Shown here piece after piece: positions 12,088-23,499 of a DNA stretch of 64,000 bases (the stretch's first letter is position 1; each line of letters starts with the position of its first letter). Below the pieces are notes generated by a model. The model was not told where the DNA came from. It saw only the letters and a list, made by a program, of their open reading frames with translations, and made no database searches. Source of the DNA: Calliphora vicina (taxonomy: Eukaryota; Arthropoda; Insecta; Diptera; Calliphoridae). The position numbers and the translations under genes are program-made. The stretch covers positions 64,505,747 to 64,569,746 of the forward strand of contig NC_088784.1 of assembly GCF_958450345.1 (NCBI RefSeq), read 5' to 3'.

Positions 12088-13410
12088 GGGGCATTTCATG
12101 TCAAGTGAACCAACTCTTGAAATCGATGTCTTCCGATCGGGATGAAATTTGCACGTTAGTTCTATTGGATAGTTATTTTTTCTGAAATCAAAAACTTTTT
12201 TGACTTTTTTTCAAAATGGGCCCTTTTTTCTTAAAATAAAGCTTAGATATTTTCCTAGAAGACCTATTTGATAGCTTAGTGGGATGCGATTTATCTATCA
12301 AAATAAATATTTTGTAACTCAAGAAATACAATTTTTGAAATTTTTATGCAAAATCGAAATTTTTTTCCAATATGGGCCCTTTTTTAAGCATTTTTTTTTT
12401 GTTCAAAAGAAAACTTAGGTTCATTCCTTTAAGATAATTTTGGTCGCTTACTGGGATGCGAGTAGGATATCTAACAAAATAAATATTTTGTAACGCAAAA
12501 CAAACAATTTTTAATTTTTTTGCAAAATCGATTTTTTTCCAATACTTTTTATGTGCTCAGGGAAAGTTAAGATCTTTTCCTTTAAGACCTATTTCGTCGC
12601 TTAGTGGGACGTGAGTGGGATATCTATCAAAATAAATATTTTGTAACTCAAGACATACAATTTTTGTGTTAAAACATTTATTTTGATAAACGACCAAATA
12701 GGTCTTCAAGGAAATTATCTAAGCTTTATTTAAAAAAAAAAAAAATCATTTAAAAAAAAGTCAAAAAAGTTGATTTCGGAAAAAGATATTAAAAATGTTT
12801 TATTTTTTTAAAATATTTTTTTTCGAAAGATTGAAGAAAGGGCTACTTTTTTTTGCAAATTCGATTTTTTTTCAAAATGGGGCCTTTTTAAATTTTTTTA
12901 ATTTTTTTTTGCTATAAAGAAAGCTTAGGTCTATTCCTTTAAGATGGTGTTGGTCCCTTAGTGGGATGCGAGTGGGATATATATCAAAATAAATGTTTTG
13001 TAACTCAATACATACAATTTTTGTGTTAAAACATTTATTTTGATAAACGACCAAATAGGTCTTCAAGGAAATTATCTAAGCTTTATTTAAAAAAAAAAAA
13101 AATCATTTAAAAAAAAGTCAAAAAAGTTGATTTCGGAAAAAGATATTAAAAATGTTTTATTTTTTTAAAATATTTTTTTTCGAAAGATTGAAGAAAGGGC
13201 TATCTAACTATTTGGGACACATTTTGCTAAGAACAATAGGTAATAAGTTACATGGATAAGAAAAAACACCTGCTTGGCCAAAATGTCAAATTTTGACCCC
13301 CTCTAACTCAGAGAGTTCTCTACCGTTCTTGTTGAAAAATTGTGTCTGAATTACTATCCAATAACCTTGGTGCAAATCCCGATCGGGAGAGATCGATTTC
13401 AAAACTTGGC
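12088..13410. mobile_element. Palindromic GGGGCATTTCATG element, right end lost
   Basis: The left end GGGGCATTTCATGTCAAGTG follows TATATATAT. The interior has repeated blocks ending AAAATAAATATTTTGTAACTC, and the right part returns in inverted form (GATCGGGAGAGATCGATTTC) but stops before the terminal CCCC. It belongs to the family of the complete copy at 47221-49233. It abuts the hAT remnant at 13411 and appears to have truncated it. Confidence 0.8.
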
Positions 13411-14054
13411 CTGGCCTTCGTATATTTATTTCAAAGTAATGATTATAAATGTTACCCTCAATATCACTTGCGACTACCATTTCAAAATCACATTCGCCAA
13501 CACTTTCAATTTAATTATTAATTGCGATTTTGCTAATATTTCGCAATTAATTACAGCTTATATTCACACCACGGCCGCCTTCTCAAGTTTAGAAATTTCT
13601 GTTTCGAAATCAATTCTAAAATTATTCAGCCTTTTTTACTAAATAACAAATATTTTATTTCGTACTCTTATATTTTCATTGGTTCAAGTCCTAAATTAAA
13701 CATTTTGAAAGATTTGTTTTTAATATTATAATTTCTTGCAGTAATATTTATATTTTTATGAAGGAGCTATCGCACCACTCATTGATCGAAATACTCCATT
13801 TATCTTAAGTTATTTGTCGAATTTCAGAAACAATGCAATTTTTGTAAGTCATTATTACTTATTTAAATTTGAAATTTGAAAAATTATAAGCAATTTAATA
13901 AATTTAAATATATATGTTCAGTTATTCGATTATTCTACACAAAATTTTTCGAATTATTCGTTATTGGAAAATGGTAATTTTTAAATTGTTCGAATAATTA
14001 TTCGTAAGAAATTATTCGATAAATCAAACGATCATTACTCGAATCATTGCCCTA
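13411..14054 (-). pseudogene. hAT-type transposon remnant with transposase fragment (copy A)
   Basis: Read on the minus strand, the element starts at a TAGGGCAATGATTCG terminus (14054), followed by ATTCGAATAATT-type subterminal sequence. It then has decayed coding sequence matching copy B on the plus strand (23152-23750): shared segments include a DEW-like stretch, TTTAATTTAGGxCTTGAACC, and AAGTGATATTGAGG near the C-terminal end. The DEW followed by a short strand and LGL.P is typical of hAT transposase cores. Several stops and frameshifts are present. It ends abruptly at the foldback element at 13410. Identification rests on motif recognition and agreement between two independent copies. Confidence 0.7.
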
Positions 14055-14347
14055 CTAACTACCGACTGCAACCTCTGCCACATCTTCCTTCGAGTTTCTT
14101 GAATGATCTCAACGGACAAAACTAGAATGTTCGAATTCTAGAGCTTTTAGCATCATCAATGTTAATGTTAGCAGGATAAATAATTAGTGTTATCATACAT
14201 ACTTATAAACAATGCTAATAACTGCATGCTATCAACATTGTTGATAAGTAGAAGCATGTACTGATGGGCATGTTTATAAACATAATGAATGTTGCAAGCA
14301 GTCGTTACAGTACGTTAAATTCAAATTGATAGTGCAATTTCGTAACA
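14055..14347 (-). mobile_element. Partial LTR, TGTTACG family
   Basis: GACTGCAACCTCTGCCAC, ACGGACAAAACTAGAATGTT and a terminal TTTCGTAACA (end 14347) match the 5' half of the minus-oriented LTRs. The 3' half is missing because the hAT remnant abuts at 14054. Confidence 0.8.
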
Positions 14348-14631
14348 GTTTATTTAAGTAAATTAAGTAAAATTGGATGGTATCAATTTATATTTTTGAG
14401 GTATTTATATTTACATTAGCCCGCTAAAAAAAATAAGTAAATAAGTAACAGAAAATTTCAGAATTCAAAAATATTTAAAAACAAGGATTTTATAAGGTTT
14501 TTTGTGTCTCCTGCAATATATGTATGTATGTATATTCAAAACTAATTTTTGTATTTTATTGCCGAAATAAATAACTTTGAGCTGTTGCAAAATGTATAAT
14601 AACTATCAATATTTATTTTTTTTATTTACTC
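14348..14631. other. Downstream flank of the MBF2-like gene
   Basis: AT-rich DNA. Polyadenylation-type AATAAA hexamers lie on the minus strand within about 25 bp of the stop codon (around 14605-14627). Confidence 0.5.
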
Positions 14632-15214
14632 TTATACATTCACACCAAATATTTTCAAATTATACTCCACATCATTGAGTGCTTTCGATATAAAACGCAC
14701 TGTAGTAAAATTGTGGCCAATACCACCCTCGATGAGTTGAACAGACAAATCCTCTGCCAAAATATTTCCCACAGCAGAATCTAATTTGTCACTGGCAAAT
14801 GAGTATATACCAATTATTGTATAATCATCATCATTCCAACCAGTCTGCAACAAAAACAAATTGCAGAAAATATTTTTAGAAAACAGAAAAAAAAAATAAT
14901 AAACTAATTTTAGTTTTACTCACATTTTTGGGGTAATTCACATCCAACATTGAAGATCCTTTGACAATAATATTCTCATCAAGGAGTATGGTTGAGTATT
15001 TGGTATTGTGACCCCAGGCCAATAAAACTGATAGTGTTGGGAATTGTGGTGTGGGTAATGTTGTTGGTGTTGCTGGGCCTAAAGCTGTTGCGCTCGAATT
15101 AGTGATTATTGTTGGGGCCACACTTGTTGCTAATAACATAAATAGCATCAATAATTGCCCGATTATATTTTTGGCAAGATATTTATTTTTAAGCCAAGAG
15201 GCTGCCATTATCAT
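14632..15214 (-). CDS. Secreted MBF2 / salivary secreted peptide-like protein, two exons
   Basis: The minus-strand exons are 15214-14924 and 14844-14632. The donor reads AAT|GTGAGT and the acceptor TTGCAG|ACT, both in phase 0, giving about 167 residues from the ATG at 15212-15214 (165 from the ATG at 15206-15208). The start is followed by a hydrophobic stretch (LLMLFMLLATSVA) that looks like a signal peptide. Next come a Thr/Pro linker, LLAWGHN, then a second-exon region with IIGIYSF and EGGIGHNFTTVRF. The WG near the mature start and GG.GH with alternating hydrophobics match the insect MBF2 family (Bombyx MBF2 and many short secreted or salivary peptides). NFT is a possible N-glycosylation site. 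At about 170 residues it is a little longer than typical family members because of the N-terminal extension. The frame is intact, so the gene is probably live. A TATAAAG on the minus strand near 15520 is a possible promoter. The biological role of these secreted proteins is not settled. Confidence 0.75.
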
Positions 15215-16415
15215 CAATATTATTATTAAATACTGGTAGTGGTTTTTAAATAAATGTGTGTTTCTTAATAGTTTACAGAAATCAATTTATTATTACACTT
15301 TTTAAGTTTAAAAACAATGTATTATTATGTTTTTGTCATGTTTTTTGTTTGGTTAAACAACTTGTTGATACTCATAAATAATTTTAACCACTTCTGTTAG
15401 TTGTCAACACTTTTATATTACTGCAAAGAATTTATTTTTAAATGTCACAAACAAAATTCAATATTGTTGTTAAGAATAGTATGTTGGATATTATATGAGA
15501 GCACTACCGGCGTGGTCGACTTTATAATGCTCTATATATTAATTATAACATAAATCACTGTTAAGCTGTTATAAAACAAGAAAGGACCAAGGCCTTCCTT
15601 CCGCTTATGGAAGTAGACCTTCTAGAAATGAATATGAATGAATGTAAAATAAGGTCTTAATATGACTTTAAGGAGGCCTGTCAAGAGAAGTTCTATTGAT
15701 TGTTATCAGATTCATATTGACATGTATGTCAATACATTCTTATGAATTAGGTATTTGACAGCCGATTTCTTTTCTGGGAAAAATTTAGCCATCATTATGC
15801 CCTGTTTTCATCTTTTTATTACAATAATTATAGAATAGATGCTTCAACTGACTGGTTAATGTTCCCACGGCCACGTTATATACACTGCATTACCATCCAC
15901 ATTTTTCCAGCACCATCTATTTATGGTTCCTGAATGTTCCATTTCTACAGTGATCAACTCAAAGCTATGTTAATAATAACTGCTGTTAAGCGGCCGGTAA
16001 ACAACATCCACAATTAGAATTCTCAAGAAATAGAATTGTTTAGAAACATGATTCAATTTGAAACCAGCCGTTAGAAACCATTATTAAATTTATATAAAAA
16101 TATGTATGTGCCTAATTTATCTACAATAGATATCCAATAAAGTAACAAAAATGCTATTTTATAAAAAAAAAATTACAGAAAAAAGGATGTGCTAAATGTG
16201 TGTTAAGAAGAAGTATAAATTAATTCTGGATTTAATAATTTACATTTCCCCTGACTTAAGTTGTACTTCAAACTTATTTCAGTGAATTGAGTTTGGAGTA
16301 CTCAAATGTCCCGAAAATGGACATAAAACAGGAAATGGAAAATCTATAGTCTATATAATGGTTGTTGTTTATCCGGGTGTCTCAAAATTTAAGCAAGATT
16401 TCAATGGAATTATTA
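15215..16415. other. Upstream flank of the MBF2-like gene
   Basis: AT-rich DNA without a supported gene. A TATA-like TATAAAG (minus strand, about 15520) could serve the MBF2-like gene. Around 15890-15960 CACTGCATTACCATC and CCATTTCTACAGTG resemble the second LTR subfamily (44920-44965) and are probably an old LTR scrap. Confidence 0.4.
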
Positions 16416-16419
16416 CTTT

Positions 16420-16690
16420 TTTATCAACGAATTTGCTCGCATTTAAGCAATCTCTGGCAGAATTTCTTTAATGTAGAGTTAAATTTTCTTCTTCAATATG
16501 GGCTTCCTACTGATCTATGTCGTGTCGTGTACATCAATTTCATAAAATTTAGGCTGATAGAACTCGGTTATCATATCGCGATTTAGAACACCAGTTACAG
16601 TCACTGCTACCATTCTCATTTTCGAAGAAGCCTTGCCTCTGTTCTGGCCACAAACTTCCATTATTTTTGCTATAGTTTTATTAAACCTAA
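16420..16690 (-). pseudogene. Mariner/IS630-type transposase remnant
   Basis: The minus-strand frame reads VAVTVTGVLNRDMITEFYQP, then KFYEIDVHD. This resembles the segment of mariner-like transposases that leads into the second catalytic aspartate (TV.G..Y..MI..F..P...ELDLHD). The expected downstream W.QQDGA..H segment is missing; a stop follows, then a stretch with EILPEIA that may be the decayed C-terminal part. It is non-functional. Confidence 0.55.
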
Positions 16691-16734
16691 ACTGTCTTCT
16701 TCCAAACCGTATTTTTATGGGCAACATTTTACTG

Positions 16735-16983
16735 CACATAGAAAACAGATTCGTGATAGCAACCGAATTTGTTGCCAATCGAATGATTCGGTTGTACATA
16801 TAGAATTTTTCGGATCTATCAACAGAAAGTCAGTTGATAAAGTAGAATTTCGGTTGAAGCAACCAAAATTTAGTTTCCTCTTCTAATATTTTGTAGCCAC
16901 AACTGTTAAATTCGGCCACTAACGTAGAATCATTCGATTGGAAACAAATTCGGTTGCCATAACGAATCTGTTTTCTCTGTGTG
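16735..16983. mobile_element. MITE with CACAnAGAAAACAG ends
   Basis: CACATAGAAAACAGATTCGT at the left pairs with ACGAATCTGTTTTCTCTGTG at the right. The inverted repeats run about 50 bp inward (CAACCGAATTTGTT, CCAATCGAATGATTC). It is about 250 bp and non-coding, and lies just outside the mariner remnant. A scrap with the same end (GAATCTGTTTTCTCTGTGTA) occurs at about 46187-46206. Confidence 0.75.
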
Positions 16984-17089
16984 TACAATTGGCGGCAAAT
17001 TAAAATACTGACTGAATTTTAAGACACCCTTGCAAAATATGACTTTTTTAAAACTAATTTAAACGAACTGTATACAATTTGCCAAACAG

Positions 17090-17326
17090 GTCGAGACTGA
17101 AATGGAATACTTTAAGCAGGAATGGAATCCTTTAAACCGGCATTTAAACAGGTCGGGACTGAAATGGAATACTGTTTTATTTTCGAGTAAACATAAATAC
17201 AATTTAAGAGACAGTGATGGGAGAACATTTGTAAGACGGCCGAAGGGAAAGAGCCAATATTATGGTGTGAGGCTTGGTTTTTCAGGACAAGGCTGGGAAC
17301 CAATTCATAAAAGATACTTTGACTGA
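17090..17326 (+). pseudogene. Tc1-like transposase fragment, central part
   Basis: The plus-strand frame contains LKWNTVLFSSKHKYNLRDSD, then GRTFVRRPKGKS and FSGQGWEPIH. These match the central Tc1 transposase region (W..VLFSDES.F.L..SDGR..V.R) and the later FSG.G..PIH. The catalytic D of the DES motif is replaced (SSKHK). The HGGG..MVWG part is frameshifted. The frame stops at 17326, where AT-rich repeat DNA begins. Confidence 0.65.
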
Positions 17327-17905
17327 AATTGGCTCAGAGCTTGAAATTAATTCACTAAAACCTTTATTCGGAATTAAGAAATGTCGGCCATTCATTTCTT
17401 GAAACCATTCCCAACATCTAATTCTTCAGCTTCATTCAAAGTATAAATAGCATTCATTCATCGTTGAATTATTTCATAATGGAATTAATTGATAACAGAA
17501 TTCATTCAACATTTAAACAACTTAATTTTAGTTAATTCATATCTAATACAAATTGAATTAAAATATTTTTGAATTTAAAGTTTTTTTCGTCTTGTTTTTA
17601 ATCATTTACAAAATAAATTGAAAAATTAATGAAAGCCTATTTGTAATTGATTTGAATTTGTATTTGATTTATTAAGCTATTTTGTAATGGATTGAAATTA
17701 AAGAACACTTGAATGATTCCATAAAGACTTAATTCTATTAAGAATGAATTCTTAAACGAATAGAGTCAATACGTTTGGAGTACTAAGGAATTAAGACAAT
17801 TCGTGCTGAATGCTTTAATGGAATTGTTAATTCAATTAAGAATTAATTCCTCCAAACATTTGAATCGGATACAGATCCATTTTAAACTATTTTATATATC
17901 CATAC
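17327..17905. repeat. GAATTAATT-rich repeat DNA inside the Tc1 remnant
   Basis: Dense short palindromic GAATTAATTC and TTCATTCAA motifs separate the Tc1 fragment from the hAT-like element. The stretch resembles the GAATTG palindrome at 53590-54372. No gene is seen. Confidence 0.5.
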
Positions 17906-18691
17906 TAGGGTTTTTATCCCGGGTATTCCCGGTACAAATTTCCTGGGAATTTTGCCAATTTTTCACTACCCGATTCCCGGGATTTTTAGTCGGAAATCCC
18001 GGGAATTAAAAACTGACGAAGTCAGAACTCTATTTTTTTCACCAAAAAGCAGTGAAAAGCTTTTTACAGTTTTTTGCTTATATCTCGGCAATAATAGACC
18101 GTTTTTTATTATTATTTATTTGGGGTTTTTCGTATGAAAATTTAAAAAGTAAATTCATTATTTATAGAATTTATTTCTAATTGAATCATTCTAATTTCTT
18201 TAAATTTCTTCTTCATATAGCTTGAAAAATTTATTAAATGTTTAAATTTTTCTCCAATTCAAATCTAGTACAAAAAAGCTTAAGACAATTTTTTCAATTA
18301 ATTTTGTAAATGATTTGATTTAACAAAAATTTAATCATTAAAAGTTTGAACAAATTCTGTTATTAATTAACTTTAAAATTAATTCAGTTTAAACAAAGGC
18401 TTTGGAATGAATCTAAAAAATTAAATATTAGGAATGGATTTATGGAATAAAAGTCAAACATTCTTTAATTACGGATTAAAATTTTAGTGAATTATGCTCA
18501 AATTTTATTAATTAATTCGAAGCTCTAATATTTAATAATTATAACACCAAGTTTATATATGAAATTTGACTATAATATTCCTAATTTACAGTATCATTAT
18601 ATATTTCGGGAATAGATGGGTACCCGGGAATGTAGAAAAAAATTTCCCGATTCTCGGGAATCAAAAAAAGGTCGGGAAATTAAAAACCCTA
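17906..18691. mobile_element. hAT-like non-autonomous element with CCCGGGAA ends
   Basis: The termini are TAGGGTTTTTA at the left and TAAAAACCCTA at the right, with multiple CCCGGGAA/TTCCCGGG motifs just inside both ends. The 8-bp duplication ATCCATAC flanks it exactly (17898-17905 and 18692-18699). YAGNG ends and an 8-bp target site place it with hAT elements. There is no transposase in its 786 bp. A partial relative lies at 40588-40700. Confidence 0.85.
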
Positions 18692-18704
18692 ATCCATACT
18701 CTTA

Positions 18705-18870
18705 GGAAAATAAGACCATAGTTTAACGATTCCAGCATGTCATTGTCATGCTATTAAGGTTCTAAATGAGTGGTTTCAATCCATTGAAGTAAATATTTCA
18801 AAGTGGCCTGGCCATTCGCCAGATCTGAGTCAGAAAGAAAACCTATGGGAAATTGTAGATCGCAAAATAC
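18705..18870 (+). pseudogene. Tc1-like transposase fragment, C-terminal part
   Basis: The plus-strand frame reads LNEWFQSIEVNISKWPGHSP, then DLSQKENLWEIVDRKIHT. This matches the conserved Tc1 C-terminal block (W..SPDLNPIENLW). In the motif N-P-I is degraded to S-Q-K. It probably belongs to the same Tc1 copy as 17090-17326, with the intervening part lost or displaced by inserted repeats. Confidence 0.75.
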
Positions 18871-18942
18871 ATACTCAAAACTATACCACGAAATATTTAT
18901 TCTTTTTGTTTTGTTAATATGACTAAATAAAAGTACCTATAT

Positions 18943-19243
18943 GGGTATTTCTTGTCAAGAGAACCAACAACTGAAATCGATGTCTTCCGATCGGGATGTC
19001 CACAATTTTTTAACATGATCGGTAGAGAACTCTCTGAGTTAGAGGGGATCATGTAACTTATTACCTCTTGTAGCAAAATGTGTCCCAAATAGTTTAGATA
19101 ACTATTTCATCAATCTTTCGAAAAAAAATTAAAAAAATAAAATAAAAAATGTTTGAAATTTTTTTCCCAAATCAAAAACTTTTTTGACTTTTTTTCAAAT
19201 GGGGCCTTTTTCAAAAGTTGGTTCACATCACATTAAACCCCCC
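18943..19243. mobile_element. Short internally deleted copy of the GGGGCATTTCATG family
   Basis: GGGTATTTCTTGTCAAGAGA at the left and the inverted GTTGGTTCACATC...CCCC at the right flank about 300 bp. The inner part retains ACTGAAATCGATGTCTTCCG and the AACTCTCTGAGTTA block. The flanks are CTATAT and ATATAT, as with the other copies. Confidence 0.75.
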
Positions 19244-19249
19244 ATATAT

Positions 19250-20960
19250 TAATAAAATATTAATATTTTGATTTTGACCAGTTAATCTACAAAACTTAAA
19301 AATACCACCTCCATTTATAATTTTTGCATATTTTTATTAATAATTTAAGTCAGACCGAAAATTTCTTTATCATTAAAATGCCGAAATAATCTAAAATACC
19401 ATTATAATACCCAAATTAATCAAAATTAGCGTTAGTTAGCATTTCGAATCGGTAGCCAAGCTTGTTTTATAAACCCCAAGTTATTACAATTTTCAAATGT
19501 TACAAACTGTTCCAAATAGTTTAATTACTTCATTATTTAATGTATTCCTTCAAACAATTACCGTGGAAATCTTATCAATTTTGTAACACTTTTTTCTTTA
19601 ATGTTTAGTTGTGTCGTTGTCAAAATGATAACATTTTCGACAATTGAAATTAATATTTTAGAATTTTTGGTACGTGCGTATTAATAATAAATATGAAGTG
19701 CAATGTACATACCCAACAGTTTTACAAGTAGTCAATGTATCCCTTAGAGACATTAATTGTCACTAATATCTGATCAGTGATCACTTGGCAGGCTCCAATT
19801 TATATATTTAGGGTCATATGACACGTATGTGCTCTTTTTAGTGCAGTTGCTTACTTTATACATCCCAGGAATATAGCGTGTTATCAATTACCACTTTAGT
19901 GTCTCTAAGTAATCTAGAGTGTAGTCACTTTAAAAGTTTATTTTGTACTGCACTTCTATGTGATACGTATAAACTGGTTTTATTTAAATTGTGTTGTTGT
20001 CATATAGTTTTTTTTCTGTTTGCTTAATTCATACATCGCAGGTAATCCAGCATAAAGTCAATTATCACTTTAGTGTCTCTAAGTAATCTAAAATGTAGTC
20101 ACTTTAAAAGTTTATTTTGTACTGAAATACAATTGACTCTCAGCACATGTTTATATAGCTAGTCACGTAGCAATTTATGTAACTAGTTGTCACTAGTGGT
20201 AGATAAACTCACTAGTTCGGGACAGTCACCCAGAACTGCTGGGTTTGTACTATGTATGTAGGTTTCTTATCTGTTTTGACTAAATTTAATATTTAAAAAT
20301 ATTAAAAGCATATCGCTTTACAGTATTACTAATTAAAGAACGCTAGCTGAAAATGGTGATTAATATATTGGAAATAGTATGAGACCTAGAAAAATAATTC
20401 ATTAATAAATCCTAAGTACTTTTTAAGGGGCCTGCATTTATAACTTTGCCTTTCTCAATATAATTTCTATCAATTGTTACATTCGTTTGCCTTTTGTTTG
20501 ACAACAAATTCATATTGTCACAATAAATCAATTCTACTCTATAAATTGCTTCAAATTTAGTCTAGAACTTATGTCATTATTTTCCAATATATTTTGTTTA
20601 AACAAAATGAACAGGCCAACCAAAAAAAAAAAACAAAAAAAATGTAATTCAATTTCCAAACTTTCCTTAAACGTTACAAACAAAACCCTTACTTTGTACG
20701 ACATTTAATTTTAAAATGGAATTACAATCTGAAACATTTGTTGCAGACAAAATTTTTTTTTAGCATTTTTCTTCGACCACCGTCCATTACTTAGTTAGTG
20801 TGTCTTCAATATAATATAGATTTGTTGTTTTATAATTTTTTTTATTTCGATTTTGTTTTCTTTGCCTTTGTGTGATTTCAACAACAATTGACCACAATAA
20901 AACGACCATTAAGCAATTGCCAAAAATTAAATTTCAATTTTCTCTAACAACTCTTTAGTG
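19250..20960. other. AT-rich intergenic DNA with one duplicated segment
   Basis: No gene is supported. The only structure seen is the direct duplication listed at 19858-20140. Confidence 0.5.
19858..20140 (+). repeat. Direct duplication of about 110 bp, 174 bp apart
   Basis: ACTTTAGTGTCTCTAAGTAA begins at 19893 and again at 20067, each followed by TCTA..ATGTAGTCACTTTAAAAG. A weaker relative (CATGTAATCTAGCATAGATT...CACTTAAGACACC) lies near 7430, so the unit is an interspersed repeat that also duplicated in place. Confidence 0.75.
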
Positions 20961-21124
20961 ATATTCACGTCAGAAGTTATGGTCTAGCACAGATGCAAAG
21001 ATGCAAAATTTTCTTTGAGATTGTAGCAAAGAAATGGAATATTACTAGTGTTCGGCACAAAAGCTGGAAAATATGATGAAACGTCTAAAAATTTGCAAAA
21101 CTTGCCACTTTTTTCTATCAAGGT

Positions 21125-21672
21125 TGGCACCACCATAGTGGGAAGGGTATAATGCGTTTGTGCAGATGTTTGTAACGCCCAAAAATATTGGTCTAACAAC
21201 CACCTTAAAGTATACCGATCGACTTATTATCACTTCCTGATTCGATTAAACGATGTCCGTCCATCCGTCCGTCTGTCTGGTTGTCTGTGCATGTAAACCT
21301 TGTGCGCAAAGTACAGGTCGCAATTTTGAAGTTATTTCGATCAAATTTTGTGCATATAATTTTTTCGGCCCATGGACCAAGCCTATTGAAATTGGCCCAT
21401 TATTTCACCTAGCCCCCATACAATGTCCTCTTTAACGTGCATAAATCTTTTAAAAATGTTGGCAAACACACAAGATTCAGCATAAATAACTTTCATATAG
21501 ACATAAATCACACGACTTAATTTCATGGTGATCGATCCATAATTGGTCATAGCTCCCATATAAGACCCACTTCCGAAAATCACTCAAAAGTATAAATTAT
21601 TGAAATTTTAAAGGAAAACAGTTTTTGCTCATTTTTATACGGTCGGTCCTGACCGACCTTACTTTCTTACTT
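21125..21672 (+). repeat. R2 interspersed repeat
   Basis: The segment includes CCGTCCGTCTGTCTGG, TTGTGCGCAAAGTACAGGTC, CCATAATTGGTCATAGCTCC and GGTCGGTCCTGACCGACC. The same blocks recur at 49234-49605 and, inverted, at 62265-63460. It is non-coding and multicopy. Confidence 0.75.
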
Positions 21673-22318
21673 GTTTAGTACTAAATTAATCCAAAAATTT
21701 AGAATAAATGCGTAATTCGTTCCGAAAAATAACTATTTCAAAACAGATTGTAGATAAACAAAGTTAAACAATTATTTTTGTCATTATTTTCTCTAATCAA
21801 ATCTCAATAATTCCGGATAATTTTTTTGTTTTAAATAAAAATTTGTCTTGTTTTGTCACACAAAGAAAATATTTTTAATTGTAATAATCGAATCAAAGGA
21901 GGTTATCTAAACGAGTTTTTCTGTTAGGGCTGATAAATTTTTCAGTATTTTTCAGCTTTTACGCAGAAAAGAAATTTTGTATAAAATTCTGACGTGAATA
22001 CTCATACCTTTATGGTGTTCATATTTCTTTTCCGTTCTTTAAAATGTTTGTTTGGATAGATGTGCGTGTCCAAATCAGGGCGCGCCTCATTCGAAATTTT
22101 AATTGAATATTTCAAGACAAGTGCTCGTAAAGTTTGATTGATTAAAAAGGACCAATAAGGGTAAATACTAGGGTATTCATTCGTGCAATGATCGCTCAAT
22201 TAATCGAATAATTATTCGTATAATTTAAAAATTTCCATTTTCGAATAACGAATAATTTGAACAATTTTATGTTGAATAAAATTGCTTAAAATTGTTCATA
22301 ATTCCAAATTTAAATAAG

Positions 22319-23151
22319 AAACAAGTATGAGAGCTATATTCGGCTGCGCCAAATCTTATATACCCTAACTATACTTTAAAATATATTTTTTTAAATATTT
22401 TTTTACAAATTTAAAATTTTTCTTTTATTTAAATTGTTTTTCCAATTTCTTTTTAGAAAATGTTTTAACTTTTTTTTGAAAAAGTTTTTTCAAAATTTTT
22501 TTTTAATTTTTAAAAATTTTTTGTTTGAAAAGATAATTTATGAAAAAAAAATTTTTTTGGTAAAAAAAAAATTCTGGTTAAAAATTATTTTTCCCGATTT
22601 TGACCCATTGTAGGTCCAACTTACTATACATCGTTGCAATGGATTTTGAAATATCTGTCTATATTAATGACTTTGATATAGGTGGATCAAAAATAGGCCA
22701 AAAATTGGGGTTGTTTCCTTATATATAGCCATTTGTGGGCCGATTATGTTGATTTTAAATAGCAACCGATCCGGAAGAATTCCCGATATATTGATGTATC
22801 AATAATTTTTTTTAAATTATTTGGATGCTACGGAAAGTTGATTTCAACATGCAGACGGACAGACGGACATGGCTATATCGACTTCGCTATCTATAACGAT
22901 CCAGAATATATATACTTTGTGGGGTCGCAAATGAAAAATGTAGAAATTACAAACGGAATGACAAACTTATATATACCCTTGCCCAGGCGCGGATCCAGGT
23001 CAACCATTTGGGGGGGAAAAATTAAAATTTGGTCTACATTTTTCTTTTTATTCCTTTTTTATATGAAAACTTTTCGGTTTTGGGGGGGGGAAATTTCCTA
23101 TTTCACCCCTTCTGGATCCGCGTCTGTCCTTGCCACTCATGGTGAAGGTTA
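22319..23151 (+). mobile_element. R1 interspersed repeat inserted in hAT copy B
   Basis: Copy A of the hAT remnant reads continuously across AAATAAG-TAATAATG. In copy B that point is split by this segment, which starts AAACAAGTATGAGAGCTATA and ends ATGGTGAAGGTTATA. It contains the R1 hallmarks: GCTATCTATAACGATCC, AGAATATATATACTTTGTGG and GGAATGACAAACTTATATAT. This empty/filled comparison defines the ends of R1 to within a few bases. A smaller MITE sits inside it. Confidence 0.8.
22984..23126. mobile_element. Small hAT-like MITE with GCGGATCCAG ends
   Basis: CAGGCGCGGATCCAG at the left pairs with CTGGATCCGCGTCTG at the right. Flanks CCCTTGCC (22976-22983) and TCCTTGCC (23127-23134) are a 7 of 8 match, giving an 8-bp target duplication. 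The 143-bp element lies inside R1, which lies inside the hAT remnant. Confidence 0.75.
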
Positions 23152-23499
23152 TAATAATGATTTACAAAAATTGTATTGTTTCTGAAATTCGGCAAATAAC
23201 TAAAGATAAATGTAGTCTTTCGATTATTGTAGATGAGTGGTTCGATAGCTCCTTCTATAAATATATAAATATTATTGCCAGAAGATACAATTCTAAAAAC
23301 AAGTCTTTCAAAGTGTTTAATTTAGGGCTTGAACCAATGAAAATAAAAGGTACAGAATAAAATATTTGTTATTTAGTAAAAAAAAGGCTGAATCATTTTA
23401 GAAATGATTTAGAAACGGAAACTTTAGTGTCTAAACATGAACATACGCTGGCGAAATATTAGCAAAATCGCAATTAATAATCAAAATATTAACTTATGT

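Noticed and set aside
13340..13642. Plus-strand 100-codon open frame
   Set aside because: It is antisense to the hAT transposase remnant (copy A) and runs into the foldback element; no protein-like motif.
15575..15660. Hairpin near AAGGCCTTCCTTCCGC
   Set aside because: Pairing is short and interrupted; no gene or repeat context supports a function.
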